A stretch of DNA of 64,000 nucleotides, taken from the NCBI RefSeq assembly GCF_002892835.1, contig NZ_PJMB01000007.1, forward strand, positions 156,061 through 220,060, written 5' to 3'. This document shows positions 1 to 9,210 of the stretch, in pieces. The notes beneath the pieces are model-generated. The model was not told where the DNA came from and did not search any database. It saw only the letters and a program-made list of their open reading frames with translations. Position numbers and translations under genes: made by a program. Origin of the DNA: Arthrobacter sp. AFG7.2. GTDB taxonomy: Bacteria; Actinomycetota; Actinomycetes; Actinomycetales; Micrococcaceae. Numbering within the stretch: position 1 is the stretch's first letter; every line of letters starts with the position of its first letter.

Positions 1-304
1 GGTCGGGACGCCAGCCCGGTGATGTGACGATCAGTTCGGGAAGCTCGCCGTCGATCTTGGGAATGCTGGTGACGGCGTCCTCGCCGAGGAGGACGTCGGC
101 TGCGCCGACAATCTTAAGGGTATCCGCGTGGGCTGTGGCTGTGTCGCTGGTGGCGGCATCCACCACCACCACCCGGGCACCGAGTTCGATCAGGGTGTCA
201 GCGGCAGCAAATCCTGAGACGCCAATGCCGGTGACCACCACCCGCAAACCTGACCAGTCGGAGTCCCAGCTCACGAGGTTCTGGAGGCGGGGAGAAACGG
301 TCAC
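1..304 (-). CDS. murD: UDP-N-acetylmuramoylalanine--D-glutamate ligase MurD, N-terminal part (cut by window edge)
   Basis: Cytoplasmic Mur ligase that adds D-Glu to UDP-MurNAc-L-Ala. Only the first 101 codons are present. The start is GTG at 304, inside the last codons of mraY (GTGA overlap of 4 bases), which fits translational coupling. The visible part is the N-terminal Rossmann domain, with the glycine-rich UDP-binding turn GIGVSG at residues 26-31 followed by an alternating beta/alpha pattern and VVVVDA at the end of the second strand. The ATP-binding and C-terminal domains lie outside the window. Position after mraY is the standard dcw order. Identity rests on this context plus the N-terminal motif. 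Confidence 0.9.
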   Translation of the reverse strand, partial: MTVSPRLQNLVSWDSDWSGLRVVVTGIGVSGFAAADTLIELGARVVVVDAATSDTATAHADTLKIVGAADVLLGEDAVTSIPKIDGELPELIVTSPGWRPD

Positions 305-1410
305 AGCAGCACAACCCATTCAGCGTAGAAAATTCCCAGGCCCACGGCGACGAAAAGCCCGCCCAGGATCCAGAAGCGGACCACCACAGTCACTTCAGCC
401 CACCCCTGCAGTTCGAAGTGGTGCTGCAGTGGCGCCATTTTGAAGACGCGTTTACCACCGGTGGCTTTGAAGTAACCAACTTGGATGATGACGGACAGCG
501 TAATCAGGACGAACAGCCCGCCGATGATGCCCAGCAGCAATTCCGTCCTGGAAAGGATGGCGAAACCCGCGATGGCCCCGCCGATGGCAAGGGAGCCGGT
601 ATCGCCCATGAAGATTTTTGCCGGCGACGTGTTCCACCAGAGGAAGCCCACCAGGGCCGCGCTCATGATGGCTGCCAGCAGGGCCAGATCCAGGGGGTCC
701 CTGACGGAGTAGCAGCCTCCGCCGGCCTGCCGGGGCGAGCCGCAGGCCTGGTTGCTCTGCCAGATGCCCATCAGCGTGTAGGCGCCAAACACCATCACGG
801 ACGCTCCCGCGGCGAGCCCGTCCAGGCCGTCCGTAAGGTTCACCCCATTGGTAGCGGCGGTAACGATCAGGTTGGACCAGATGACGAAGAGGATTGCCCC
901 CAGCACGGTCCCGCCGAAGGCCAGGTCCAGCCACGGGAGGTCGCGGACCAGTGAGATCTTCGTGGAGGCCGGCGCGAGTCCGTCTTCATCAGGGAAATTG
1001 AGCGCAAGAACGGCGAAGATGATGCCTACCGCGGCCTGGAGGATCAGCTTGGCCTTGGCGTTCAGCCCCAGGCTGCGCTGCCGGGAGATCTTGATGAAGT
1101 CATCCAGGAATCCAACGAGTCCCATGCCCACCATCAGGAAGAGCAGGATCAGTGCGGAAGCGGAGGGTCCCGGGGAGTCCGGGTTCACCATCAGCATGAT
1201 GAGGTGGGTCAGGCCGTAACTTAACAGGACGGCCGCCACCACCACGGTGCCGCCCATGGTGGGGGTTCCGCGTTTCGTGTGGTGGGAGGTGGGCCCGTCA
1301 TCACGGATGAACTGCCCGTAGCCCCGGCGGACGAGGAGCCGGATGAAGAGCGGTGTGCCCACCAGGGCGAAAAGGAGGGCCAGCCCGGCGCCGATCAAAA
1401 GTGCAATCAC
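301..1410 (-). CDS. mraY: Phospho-N-acetylmuramoyl-pentapeptide transferase MraY
   Basis: Integral membrane enzyme that transfers phospho-MurNAc-pentapeptide to undecaprenyl phosphate, forming lipid I. The 369-residue product is the usual length and has about ten hydrophobic segments. The catalytic/Mg-binding aspartates are visible: FLDDF (D103, D104), NLTDGLDGL (D194, D197) and [11 protein letters not shown] (D270). The start is GTG at 1410, overlapping the murF stop (GTGA), and the 3' end overlaps murD the same way, so murF-mraY-murD read as one coupled unit. A loop of about 20 residues with two cysteines near residues 223-233 lies between membrane segments. Confidence 0.97.
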   Translation of the reverse strand: MIALLIGAGLALLFALVGTPLFIRLLVRRGYGQFIRDDGPTSHHTKRGTPTMGGTVVVAAVLLSYGLTHLIMLMVNPDSPGPSASALILLFLMVGMGLVGFLDDFIKISRQRSLGLNAKAKLILQAAVGIIFAVLALNFPDEDGLAPASTKISLVRDLPWLDLAFGGTVLGAILFVIWSNLIVTAATNGVNLTDGLDGLAAGASVMVFGAYTLMGIWQSNQACGSPRQAGGGCYSVRDPLDLALLAAIMSAALVGFLWWNTSPAKIFMGDTGSLAIGGAIAGFAILSRTELLLGIIGGLFVLITLSVIIQVGYFKATGGKRVFKMAPLQHHFELQGWAEVTVVVRFWILGGLFVAVGLGIFYAEWVVLL

Positions 1411-2873
1411 AGCAGTGTGCTCCTTTCATCGGCAGCCTGAGGGGTGTGTGGGGGTAATGCTATCCGATCGCCTAAATGGCGAAGTCCCACGCTGTTGGAG
1501 GACTTGAACAGCACCAAATCGCCCGGTTCAAGTTCGGCGCTAAGCAGTTCGTAGGCTTCCTCGGCGGTCTCCGCGAAGATGCATTCGTCCCCCCACGAGC
1601 CTTCCTGGACGGCCGACACGTAGAGGGCACGCGCTTCCCTGCCCACCACCACCAGCCGGGAAATGTTCAGCCGGACCACCTGCGTTCCCACCGCGGTGTG
1701 CTCGCGGATGGAGTCCTCGCCGAGTTCCAGCATGGCTCCCAGGACTGCCCAGGTGCGCCTGCCCTGGCCGAGGTCAGCGAGTGTCCGAAGCGCCGCGCGC
1801 ATGGATTCGGGGTTGGCGTTGTAGGCATCGTTGATGACGGTCACGCCGTCCGCCCGCTCAGTGCGCTCCATACGCCACCGGCTGGCGGCGGCCTGGCTGC
1901 TCAGCGCAGCAGCGATGTCCGCGCCGGGGATTCCTGCCGCCCACGCTGCTGATGCCGCCGCGAGCAGGTTGCCCACGTGGTGGGCGCCTATCAGGCGGCT
2001 GGTGACGCGGTGGGAAGTGGCTTCGCCAGGGAGGATGAGGTCGAATTCCGGGTGGCCGTCGGTGTTGGTGTCTGTGTTGAGGGCCTGGACGGTGGCGTCC
2101 GGCCGCCCTTCGGCGGAGAACCCTACGACGGACGCCGAGGTGCGCGCGTGCATGGCGGCCACCCTGTCGTCGTCGAGGTTGAGGACGGCGGTACCGGAGG
2201 CTGCGAGGCCTTCCACCATTTCGCCTTTGGCGCGGGCGATGTTGTCCACTCCGCCGAATTCACCGGCGTGCGCTGTCCCCACCCCCAGGACTACGCCGAT
2301 ATCGGGCTTGACCATGTCAACGAGGTAGTTGATGTGGCCGATGCCGGTGGCGCCCATTTCGATCACCAGGTACCGGGTATCCGTTCCGGCCGTAAAGACA
2401 GTGAGCGGTACGCCGATTTCACCGTTGTAGGAGCCCCGGGGCGCCACAGTGTTGCCGTGCACGGCCAGGATCCCCGCCAGCAGGTCCTTGGTGGTGGTCT
2501 TACCGGCTGAGCCGGTAATGCCGATCACCGTTAACCTGTCATCCGCCTCCGCACGCGCGGCGCGGATCCTCCGGACGGTTTCAGCAGCAAGCGCGCCCAT
2601 GGCCAGCACGGCGTCGGGAACCACCACGGAAGGGTAGATGGAGCCGTCGGGAGCTGCTGTCGGTCGTTCCACAAGGGCCAGGGTGGCGCCGCCGGCGAAG
2701 GCGGCTCCGACGAAGTCGTGGCCGTCCGCGTACTCCCCCGGTTTCGCTACGTACAGCGATCCAGGGGTGGCTTCGCGGGAATCCGTGACCACCGAAAGAG
2801 GCGTAATCCCGGGCTCGGCGTCCAGGCGCCCTTTGGTGATGTCGGCGATTTCGGCCGCAGTAAATGCAATCAT
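1407..2873 (-). CDS. murF: UDP-MurNAc-tripeptide--D-Ala-D-Ala ligase MurF
   Basis: Final cytoplasmic Mur ligase, adding D-Ala-D-Ala to the UDP-MurNAc-tripeptide. At 488 residues it matches family length. The three Mur ligase domains are recognisable: N-terminal substrate domain, central ATPase with the P-loop [11 protein letters not shown] around residues 118-128, and a C-terminal domain after the conserved [11 protein letters not shown] motif (adenine/Mg region). The start is ATG at 2873, seven bases from the murE stop, with only a weak GAG-type ribosome site, which suggests coupling to murE. Its end overlaps mraY by 4 bases. Confidence 0.96.
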   Translation of the reverse strand: MIAFTAAEIADITKGRLDAEPGITPLSVVTDSREATPGSLYVAKPGEYADGHDFVGAAFAGGATLALVERPTAAPDGSIYPSVVVPDAVLAMGALAAETVRRIRAARAEADDRLTVIGITGSAGKTTTKDLLAGILAVHGNTVAPRGSYNGEIGVPLTVFTAGTDTRYLVIEMGATGIGHINYLVDMVKPDIGVVLGVGTAHAGEFGGVDNIARAKGEMVEGLAASGTAVLNLDDDRVAAMHARTSASVVGFSAEGRPDATVQALNTDTNTDGHPEFDLILPGEATSHRVTSRLIGAHHVGNLLAAASAAWAAGIPGADIAAALSSQAAASRWRMERTERADGVTVINDAYNANPESMRAALRTLADLGQGRRTWAVLGAMLELGEDSIREHTAVGTQVVRLNISRLVVVGREARALYVSAVQEGSWGDECIFAETAEEAYELLSAELEPGDLVLFKSSNSVGLRHLGDRIALPPHTPQAADERSTLL

Positions 2874-2879
2874 CTCGGT

Positions 2880-4556
2880 CTAGGACTCTATCCGGTCGTC
2901 ATGGAGAACGTTGAATCCCCTGGCTGTCAAGGCGCTGCGAAGCTCCACCCTGTCGTCGAGCGCAAGGTTGACGCCCTTCACTTCCTGCCACACCTCATGG
3001 CCCCGGCCGGCAACGAGGATGGTGTCCTGTGGCCGGGCGAGTTCCACGGCGCGCTGGATGGCCCTGTCCCGGGGAAACTCCTCCAGCACGGTGCAGGGCA
3101 GCCCCTCCCGGTGCCGGGCCTCGCGTGCCCCCGCCAGGACGTCTGCGCGGATGGCGGCTGCGTCCTCGTCGTGGGGGTCGTCGTCGGTGACGATGACGGT
3201 GTCTGCGAGCCGGGCGGCGATGGCACCCATTGCCGGCCGCTTGCCCTGGTCGCGCTGGCCTGTCGCACCAAAAACGACAATCAGCCGTGACCCGGGTTCC
3301 GGTGACCGGACGGCTTCCAGCGCCCGGGCCAGGGCATCAGTGTTGTGCGCGAAGTCCACCACCGCGGCGGGATGTTCTGAGACGAGCTGCATCCGCCCCG
3401 GCACTGCCACGGTAAAGGGATCGCCGGCGTCAAGTGCTGCCTGGAGGGAGGCAGCGTCCACGCCGCCTGCCAGCACCATGACGGCAGCCAGGGCTGCGTT
3501 GGCCACGTTGAAGCTCCCGGGAAGCCCGGTGTGGACCCGCAGCGTGGTGCCCCCGGGCCCGCTGAGAATGAATTCCGTGCCGAGGCCACGGGCCGTCGTT
3601 TCAGTAACGGTCCAATCCGCCGGGTTCTGCGCTGAGGTACTGAGGGTGGTGACCGGTACCCCGGCGGTGCCTGCCAGCCGGCGGCCCCATTCGTCGTCGA
3701 CCGTCACCACTGCCTTCCGCGCACGGCCAGGCGTGAACAGCTCTGCCTTGGTCGCGAAATAGTCCTCCATGGTGTGGTGCAGGTCCAGGTGGTCCTGGGT
3801 GAGGTTGGTGAAGCCGGCCACGTCGAACAGGACCCCGTCCACCCGCTGGTAGGAGATGGCATGGGAGGAGACCTCCATGGCTGCCGCGTCCAGGTCCTTT
3901 TCCCGCATGAGTGCCAGGAGCCCATGGACGTCAGGGGACTCCGGCGTGGTGAGCAGGCTTGGAATGGGGTCCCCGCCGGCCACAATCTCGATAGTGCCGA
4001 TCAGCCCGGTCTTCTTGCCCAGGGAGCGCAGCAAGGAGGTGATGAAGTAGGTGGTGGTCGTCTTACCGTTCGTGCCTGTCACGCCAAACATGCGCAGGGC
4101 GCTTTCCTGCCGCGTGCCGTAAATCATGGCCGAGAGCGGCCCCACCACGTTCCGCGGGGCGTCCACCACCAGCACCGGTACCGCCGTGTCGGAGGACAAG
4201 GCCAAGAGGCGGGCACCGGCGTCGTCCGTCAAAACGGCCGCAGCTCCCGCATCGATGGCCTGGGCGGCGAAGTCGGCGCCGTGCCGGACGGCACCGGGCA
4301 GGGCCACGTACAGATCTCCTGGTTCCACGGTGCGGGAGTTGATCGAGATCCCTGTCACGGACACGTCCGCCGAAGTTCCGGGAACAACGACGCCGATTGC
4401 CTGACCAAGGGTTTCCAGCCGGACCGCCTCCACTGCGGAGGGCCGGAAGCGTGCCTGGCGTTCGTTTTCCGCCGGGGCGCCATCCCCCAGGGCCGGGCCG
4501 GGCCGGGCTGGTTCTTCGGACACTGGGCGCTGACCGGACGCGTTGAACTCTGACAA
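2880..4556 (-). CDS. murE: UDP-MurNAc-dipeptide--diamino acid ligase MurE, probably L-lysine type
   Basis: Mur ligase adding the third stem-peptide residue. The P-loop GVTGTNGKTTTT is at residues 158-169 and the Mur-family signature NLTQDHLDLH at 251-260. The diamino-acid selectivity motif, DNPR in meso-diaminopimelate enzymes, here reads DDPH (residues 459-462). Lack of the arginine argues for L-lysine, which agrees with the known Lys-type peptidoglycan of Arthrobacter; the substrate is an inference. I chose TTG at 4556 because a GGAG ribosome site lies about 7 bases upstream. The first ~45 residues are Pro/Glu/Ala-rich, longer than in most MurE, so a later start is possible. Confidence 0.95.
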   Translation of the reverse strand: MSEFNASGQRPVSEEPARPGPALGDGAPAENERQARFRPSAVEAVRLETLGQAIGVVVPGTSADVSVTGISINSRTVEPGDLYVALPGAVRHGADFAAQAIDAGAAAVLTDDAGARLLALSSDTAVPVLVVDAPRNVVGPLSAMIYGTRQESALRMFGVTGTNGKTTTTYFITSLLRSLGKKTGLIGTIEIVAGGDPIPSLLTTPESPDVHGLLALMREKDLDAAAMEVSSHAISYQRVDGVLFDVAGFTNLTQDHLDLHHTMEDYFATKAELFTPGRARKAVVTVDDEWGRRLAGTAGVPVTTLSTSAQNPADWTVTETTARGLGTEFILSGPGGTTLRVHTGLPGSFNVANAALAAVMVLAGGVDAASLQAALDAGDPFTVAVPGRMQLVSEHPAAVVDFAHNTDALARALEAVRSPEPGSRLIVVFGATGQRDQGKRPAMGAIAARLADTVIVTDDDPHDEDAAAIRADVLAGAREARHREGLPCTVLEEFPRDRAIQRAVELARPQDTILVAGRGHEVWQEVKGVNLALDDRVELRSALTARGFNVLHDDRIES

Positions 4557-4599
4557 GGGATCTCCGATGGTGCTAGTGGACCGTGACCGGCATGGATAG

Positions 4600-4626
4600 G
4601 CCGGAGCAGCGCAGGGCTGCTCCGGC
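4600..4626. other. Perfect 11-bp inverted repeat between ftsI and murE
   Basis: Left arm GCCGGAGCAGC (4600-4610) and right arm GCTGCTCCGGC (4616-4626) are perfect complements around a 5-base loop. The repeat sits in the 83-base gap between the ftsI stop and the murE TTG start. There is no U-run after it on the minus strand, so it is a poor intrinsic terminator. It could be an mRNA stability or processing element, or a partial attenuator tuning murE relative to ftsI. Confidence 0.5.
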
Positions 4627-4639
4627 TGCTGCCGGGATA

Positions 4640-6436
4640 TTACTTGGCGAACTGGGCCAGCCGGGCCGGCTCACCCGTGGACGGCTGGACGTTGTAGGTC
4701 CGCAGTGCCTGGCTCATGACAGACCGGAACACCGGTCCGTTGGTAATCCCGTAAATGCTGCCCTTGGGCCGCTGGAGTACCACCTCCACAATAAACCGCG
4801 GATCGTCCATCGGGGCCATGCCCACGATCGAGGCGGTGTAACCGCAGAAGCCGGATTTGCCATCATCGCACGGCGACTCCGAGGTGCCTGTCTTGGCTCC
4901 CACCCGGTATCCGTCGATTCCTGCGTCCTTGATCTGCCCCTCGGTGACGGCACTTTCGAGGATGTCCTGTACCTGCTGGGCGGTCTCCTCGGACACGATC
5001 TGACGCGGTTCTGCCGCCGGCACCTTTTCCTCGGTACCGTCTGCAGATACATAAGCGTCGATCAGGCGCGGCTGCAGCATCACCCCGTTGTTGGCGACGG
5101 ACTGGAACGCCCGCACAGTCTGCAGGGTGGATTGCGACACACCCTGGCCGAAGAGGACAGTGTATTCCTGCCGCCCGTCCCACTGCTCCCACGGGGTCAG
5201 GATGCCGGAGGCCGTTGCGGGCAGGCCGATGTCCGGGGCTTCGCCGATACCGAACTTCTTCAGCCAGTCGTAGCGTTCCGCCTTGGTCAGGCGCTGGCCG
5301 GCTTTGACGGTGCCGGTATTCATGGAGGAGCCCAGGATGCCGGCGAGCGTCCGTTCCTCAGTGCCGTGGGTGAAGGAGTCGCTGAATGTCTGCCCGTTCA
5401 CGGTGTAGGTCGGGTCCAGCGTGAAGGCATCGAGGGGGCTGGCCTTGCCCTCTTCGATCAGCGCGGCAACGGTCATCATCTTTTGCACCGAACCCGGCTC
5501 ATAGGCTGCGGTCACGGAGCGGACACCACGGTCCTTGGCGGCCACCCTGCCAGGGTCGTTCGGGTCCGGGGCATTGGTGTCCGCCATGGCCACCAGGTCT
5601 CCGGTCTTGGCATCCATCACGATGATGACGCCCCATTCTGCACCCAGTTTGTCCGACTGGCTCTGGATGGCCTGCTGGGCGAAGTACTGCAGATCCGAGT
5701 TGAGGGTGAGCTTGACGTCCTTGCCGTCCTGCGGCGGCGTCAGTTCATCCACGCCCACGGGGATGCGCAGGCCGTCAGCACCAATTTCGAAGAGGCGCTT
5801 GCCGTCCGCGCCTTTCAGGAGTTCGTCCTGGGTCTGCTCGATCCCCGCCTGTCCCGTGGTTCCGTCCTGGAGGAAGCCGATGATGCCGCCGGCAACGGAT
5901 CCGTTGGGATATACGCGTTTGCTGACGCCTTCAGTGACAATGCCGGGAATCTGGAGCCGGGAGATGCGGTCCTCAACGTCCGGCTTCACGTCCTTGGCAA
6001 CGATGTAGTAGGGCTGCTGCCCGGTTACGGCCTCGCGGATGGCATCCTTTTCCATGCCGAGCGCAGCAGCCAGTTCCGTCAGCCCCTGGTCCCTGCTGAC
6101 GTCCACGAGCTTTTCCTTGGCGTCATCCAGGCGCTTGAAGGTCTCCGTCTTCGTGTTGACTCTTTGGTCCACCACCACGTTGTAGCGGATGACGCTGTTG
6201 GCGAGCACGGTGCCCTTGGAATCCAGGATGCTTCCGCGTTCTGCCGGGAGCACGGTCTGCTTCATCCGGCTGTTCAGGGCGGCTTCCGCCATGCCCCCCA
6301 CATCCAGTCCCTGGACCAGGAAGAGCTTGCCGCCCACCACCAGCAGGAGCGTCAGCATGATGCCAAGCCCCAGGCGCAAGCGCTTGGTGGCGTTGGGCAC
6401 CTTGCCGTTATTTGCCTTGCCGGTCCTCTGCGCCAC
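4640..6436 (-). CDS. ftsI: Septal penicillin-binding transpeptidase FtsI (PBP3)
   Basis: Class B high-molecular-weight PBP that cross-links septal peptidoglycan in the divisome. The short cytoplasmic N-terminus is followed by one membrane anchor (about residues 22-43), a dimerisation domain and a C-terminal transpeptidase domain. The active-site motifs are visible: SVQK (316-319, nucleophile Ser316), SMN (371-373) and KTG (515-517). The start is GTG at 6436 with an AAGGAA ribosome site 8-9 bases upstream. The 598-residue length is normal. It follows ftsL by 48 bases in the dcw transcript. No C-terminal PASTA domains are present. Confidence 0.96.
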   Translation of the reverse strand: MAQRTGKANNGKVPNATKRLRLGLGIMLTLLLVVGGKLFLVQGLDVGGMAEAALNSRMKQTVLPAERGSILDSKGTVLANSVIRYNVVVDQRVNTKTETFKRLDDAKEKLVDVSRDQGLTELAAALGMEKDAIREAVTGQQPYYIVAKDVKPDVEDRISRLQIPGIVTEGVSKRVYPNGSVAGGIIGFLQDGTTGQAGIEQTQDELLKGADGKRLFEIGADGLRIPVGVDELTPPQDGKDVKLTLNSDLQYFAQQAIQSQSDKLGAEWGVIIVMDAKTGDLVAMADTNAPDPNDPGRVAAKDRGVRSVTAAYEPGSVQKMMTVAALIEEGKASPLDAFTLDPTYTVNGQTFSDSFTHGTEERTLAGILGSSMNTGTVKAGQRLTKAERYDWLKKFGIGEAPDIGLPATASGILTPWEQWDGRQEYTVLFGQGVSQSTLQTVRAFQSVANNGVMLQPRLIDAYVSADGTEEKVPAAEPRQIVSEETAQQVQDILESAVTEGQIKDAGIDGYRVGAKTGTSESPCDDGKSGFCGYTASIVGMAPMDDPRFIVEVVLQRPKGSIYGITNGPVFRSVMSQALRTYNVQPSTGEPARLAQFAK

Positions 6437-6484
6437 CGTGATATTCCTTGCTGCTCGAACCTGCTGCCTGCCAGACCTGCCGTA

Positions 6485-7234
6485 CTACTGTCCGGGCACC
6501 TTCTGTGCAGGCGCGGGGACAGACCCGCCGTGGAGTTCCGCCGCGGGCGCCGCCGGAGCTGCAGCTGCCGGCGCGGGAAGTTCTGCGGGTGGAGTTGAAG
6601 GAGCCGCAGCACCGGGGGTCGCGGCGTTCGGGGCCGCAGCGTCCGAGGCTGCAGCACCCTGGGTTCCAGCACCCTGGGCCGCGGGCGCAGCAGCTTCCGC
6701 CGGCTTCCGGCTTTCGAGCGGTTCGCCCTTGGACGCCGGCGGAACCACGATCAACTGCCCTGCGACGGCGGGCGCAGGAATAACAGCGCCCTGCGCACCA
6801 CCCTTAACCGCCGGAGTCGCTTTGCCGGTGACAGACAGGGTGGAGAGGTCGATCTGGCCCTTCACGGTGGAGGCCACCATCCCCAGTTCGGAGGCTTTGG
6901 CCGCCAGGTTCTGGGGTGCTTCAAAGTTCTGCACCTGCTGCGTGAGGTCCTGGTTCTGCTTGGTCAGCGTGCTCTGTTTAGCACGCAGTTCAACCAGCTG
7001 GTACTGGGCGGTGGAGACCGAGATATTCAGGACCAGCACGGCAATCAGCGCCAGTGCGAGCATGGCGAAGCACAGCACCACAAAGGGTGCCCGGCGCTTG
7101 CGGGGTACGGTGCGGACCACGGACAGCGGGGTCCTGCCCTTCCGGCTGTCGCCGGAGGTCTGCGCGGGAAGTCCCCTGCCGGCGGCTGAACTGCTGGAAG
7201 CAGCGGGAAAGTTCTTGACGGCAGCGGTGCTCAT
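6485..7234 (-). CDS. ftsL: FtsL-like divisome protein with long Ala/Pro-rich tail
   Basis: Bitopic division protein expected to form the FtsQLB scaffold. Residues 1-48 are cytoplasmic and basic, about 50-72 form one membrane segment, and about 74-110 form a coiled coil ([20 protein letters not shown]). A short conserved ELGMV motif typical of the family follows. From about residue 150 to 249 it is low-complexity Ala/Pro/Gly, far longer than in ordinary FtsL (about 100-130 residues). The start ATG overlaps the rsmH stop (ATGA). Assignment rests on topology and on position between rsmH and ftsI, since FtsL sequences are poorly conserved. Confidence 0.85.
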   Translation of the reverse strand: MSTAAVKNFPAASSSSAAGRGLPAQTSGDSRKGRTPLSVVRTVPRKRRAPFVVLCFAMLALALIAVLVLNISVSTAQYQLVELRAKQSTLTKQNQDLTQQVQNFEAPQNLAAKASELGMVASTVKGQIDLSTLSVTGKATPAVKGGAQGAVIPAPAVAGQLIVVPPASKGEPLESRKPAEAAAPAAQGAGTQGAAASDAAAPNAATPGAAAPSTPPAELPAPAAAAPAAPAAELHGGSVPAPAQKVPGQ

Positions 7235-8223
7235 GCAGCTCTCCTGGCTCGGATTCGTTCCGCCGCACGCAGTCTTGCAGAGGCAGCGCGCGGGTTTTCA
7301 GCGATTTCGACGGCGGTGGGCACCTCGGTGCCTTTGGTCAGGGTTTTCAGTTCGGCCTTATGCTCTTCCAGCTCCACCGGGAAACCCAGCGGAGCCGAGG
7401 ATTTGGAACGTGCCTGCAGGACGCTCTTGACGATCTTGTCTTCGAGGGAGTGGTAGGACATGACGACTATCCGGCCTCCCATGGCCAGGGAGTCGACGGC
7501 GGCAGGAACGGCGCGTTCCAGGACGTCGAGTTCCTCGTTGACCTCGATCCGCAGCGCCTGGAACGTTCGCTTGGCGGGATGCCCTCCCGACTTCGCGGCC
7601 GAGGCCGGAACCACGGAGCGGATCTGTTCCACGAGTTCTCCGGTGGTAGTGAAGGGCTTGGCGGCACGGGCGGCGACAATCCTGTTGGCGATCCGTCCGG
7701 CGAACTTCTCCTCGCCCCACTTCCGGATGATCCTGACGAGTTCCTCTTCGCTGTAGTTGTTCACGACGTCTGCCGCGGTCTGGCCGCGGCTGGTGTCCAT
7801 CCGCATATCCAGCGGGGCATCAAAGGAGTAGGCGAAGCCGCGTTCGCGTTCGTCGAGCTGAAGCGAGGAAACACCGAGGTCCATCAGGATGCCGTGCACC
7901 TCGGAAACGCCGAGGTCTGCCAGGACATCTTCGATGTCGTCGTACACAGCGTGCACCAGGTCAGTGCGGGCCGAGAATGGAGCGAGCCGTTCGCCGGCCA
8001 GGGCAAGTGCTTCTTCATCCCGGTCGATACCAATGAGGTGCAGGTCCGGAAAACGATGCAGCATGGCTTCGGAGTGGCCGCCCATGCCCAGGGTGGCGTC
8101 GACGGCTACCGGGGTTTCACCGCGAAGCCTTGCCGCGTCGAATCCGGGGGCCAACAAATTGATGCACCGGTCCCGAAGGACCGGCACATGGCGTTGGGAC
8201 GTTGGCTTCGGGTGTTCGTTCAT
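7231..8223 (-). CDS. rsmH: 16S rRNA (cytosine(1402)-N4)-methyltransferase RsmH (MraW)
   Basis: SAM-dependent enzyme that N4-methylates C1402 in the 16S rRNA decoding site. The SAM motif [11 protein letters not shown] is near residues 42-52, and the family signatures [12 protein letters not shown] and [17 protein letters not shown] are present. The reading frame is open further upstream to 8412, but ATG at 8223 (product MNEHPKP...) is preceded by GGACGAGG at ribosome-site spacing and gives the usual 330 residues, so I place the start there. It overlaps ftsL by 4 bases at its end and lies 163 bases downstream of mraZ. Confidence 0.96.
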   Translation of the reverse strand: MNEHPKPTSQRHVPVLRDRCINLLAPGFDAARLRGETPVAVDATLGMGGHSEAMLHRFPDLHLIGIDRDEEALALAGERLAPFSARTDLVHAVYDDIEDVLADLGVSEVHGILMDLGVSSLQLDERERGFAYSFDAPLDMRMDTSRGQTAADVVNNYSEEELVRIIRKWGEEKFAGRIANRIVAARAAKPFTTTGELVEQIRSVVPASAAKSGGHPAKRTFQALRIEVNEELDVLERAVPAAVDSLAMGGRIVVMSYHSLEDKIVKSVLQARSKSSAPLGFPVELEEHKAELKTLTKGTEVPTAVEIAENPRAASARLRAAERIRARRAA

Positions 8224-8386
8224 GCCTCGTCCTCTCTCGCCGTCGGTGTAACTCCTGATGCTTCTGGGGCCAGATCCCCATCCGCGCCTATCGTCCGCCG
8301 GCCTGGCTCCGGGGAAGTGAGCCAGGATGGCCAACCGATGGGCGGCTGGAGATCTCATCCAAGAAGCTGCCTGCTGTCCTTTCCGG

Positions 8387-8815
8387 TCACAGAATGCCCG
8401 GAATGGGGTCATCAGTCTCAGAGAAGGCTGTTTCCTTCTCTGCGAGGTATTCAGTCCAGGCCTGGGCGTCCCAGATCTCGGCGCGGGAGCCGGCGCCGAT
8501 CACGGCAAGTTCCCTGCCAAGGCCTGCATACTCCCGGAGCGCCGGCGGAATTGTCACGCGCCCCTGCTTGTCAGGTACCTCGTCGGAGGCTCCAGAGAGA
8601 AAGACGCGGATGTAATCCCTCGCCTGCTTGGAGGAAATGGGTGCTTCCCGCATTTGCTCGTGGACCCGTGCAAATTCCTTCTCGCTGAAGACGTAGATGC
8701 AACGTTCCTGGCCCCTTGTGAGCACCAGCCCGCTGGCAAGTTCCTCGCGGAACTTCGCGGGGAGGATAATCCGCCCCTTTTCATCCAGACGCGGCGAATG
8801 TGTGCCCAGAAACAC
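8387..8815 (-). CDS. mraZ: MraZ transcriptional regulator of the dcw cluster
   Basis: Small AbrB-like DNA-binding protein (142 residues) with two tandem MraZ repeats. The first carries [15 protein letters not shown] and the second the matching [18 protein letters not shown], each the swapped-hairpin DNA-binding motif. It is the first gene of the cluster. The start is GTG at 8815. MraZ is known to repress its own operon by binding GTGG-type direct repeats, and three such repeats spaced by 10 bp lie upstream on the promoter here, which supports autoregulation. Confidence 0.96.
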   Translation of the reverse strand: MFLGTHSPRLDEKGRIILPAKFREELASGLVLTRGQERCIYVFSEKEFARVHEQMREAPISSKQARDYIRVFLSGASDEVPDKQGRVTIPPALREYAGLGRELAVIGAGSRAEIWDAQAWTEYLAEKETAFSETDDPIPGIL

Positions 8816-8880
8816 TGGCCCACCGCCTGTCCGATGTCAGGAACTGCACATCCCCTGTGTTGCAACTACCCTCTTATGTC

Positions 8881-8912
8881 CTCCACATTACTCCACTTTC
8901 CCCCACAGTCAA
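8881..8912 (-). promoter_or_regulatory. dcw promoter overlapped by three MraZ boxes
   Basis: Read on the minus strand, a TTGACT -35 (8907-8912), 16-base spacer and TAATGT -10 (8885-8890) form a good actinobacterial promoter for mraZ. Three direct repeats, GTGGGG (8901-8906), GTGGAG (8891-8896) and GTGGAG (8881-8886), follow each other at exactly 10-bp intervals, one helical turn, and cover the spacer and -10. This is the known geometry of MraZ operators, so the arrangement predicts direct occlusion of RNA polymerase by MraZ. Confidence 0.8.
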
Positions 8913-9121
8913 CGCAAACCGGACCCTCCGGCAGCCCCTTCGTGGGAAAGGAGGGCTGAAACGGCGCGGAATACCGCGGGATGGTGGAAAGTGGAGGGGT
9001 TTCGGCCTGGACGGGCGGCAGCCCTCCCGGTGCGGGTCAGCGGGGATATGCCAACCTCAGGCAGGTCCTGCAATGCGGCTGTCCGCACCGTTTGTTCCTG
9101 GCAAGGAGAGGATCAAATGCG

Positions 9122-9148
9122 AAAAGACCGGCCATTGGCCGGTCTTTT
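9122..9148. terminator. Bidirectional intrinsic terminator
   Basis: The perfect 13-bp inverted repeat AAAAGACCGGCCA / TGGCCGGTCTTTT is separated by one base (effective loop of 3-5). A-run on one side and T-run on the other make it work in both directions. It lies 62 bases after the DUF3040 stop on the minus strand, which it most likely terminates. Confidence 0.85.
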
Positions 9149-9210
9149 CGTGCACTCCCCCGTCACGGGGGAGGAAAGTGGAGTGGCCGCCGAACTGACA
9201 GCCGGGAGCT

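Larger units (their letters stand above)
8816..9210. other. Intergenic region between DUF3040 gene and mraZ
   Basis: No gene is supported in these 395 bases. They hold the mraZ leader (about 70 bases after the -10), the MraZ-controlled promoter (8881-8912), two isolated plus-strand copies of AAAGTGGAG (8988-8996 and 9175-9183) that match the middle MraZ box but lack the 10-bp array, and the terminator of the DUF3040 gene (9122-9148). Confidence 0.7.

Noticed and set aside
4583..6598. Plus-strand open frame of 671 codons opposite ftsI
   Set aside because: Antisense to a complete FtsI with all PBP motifs.
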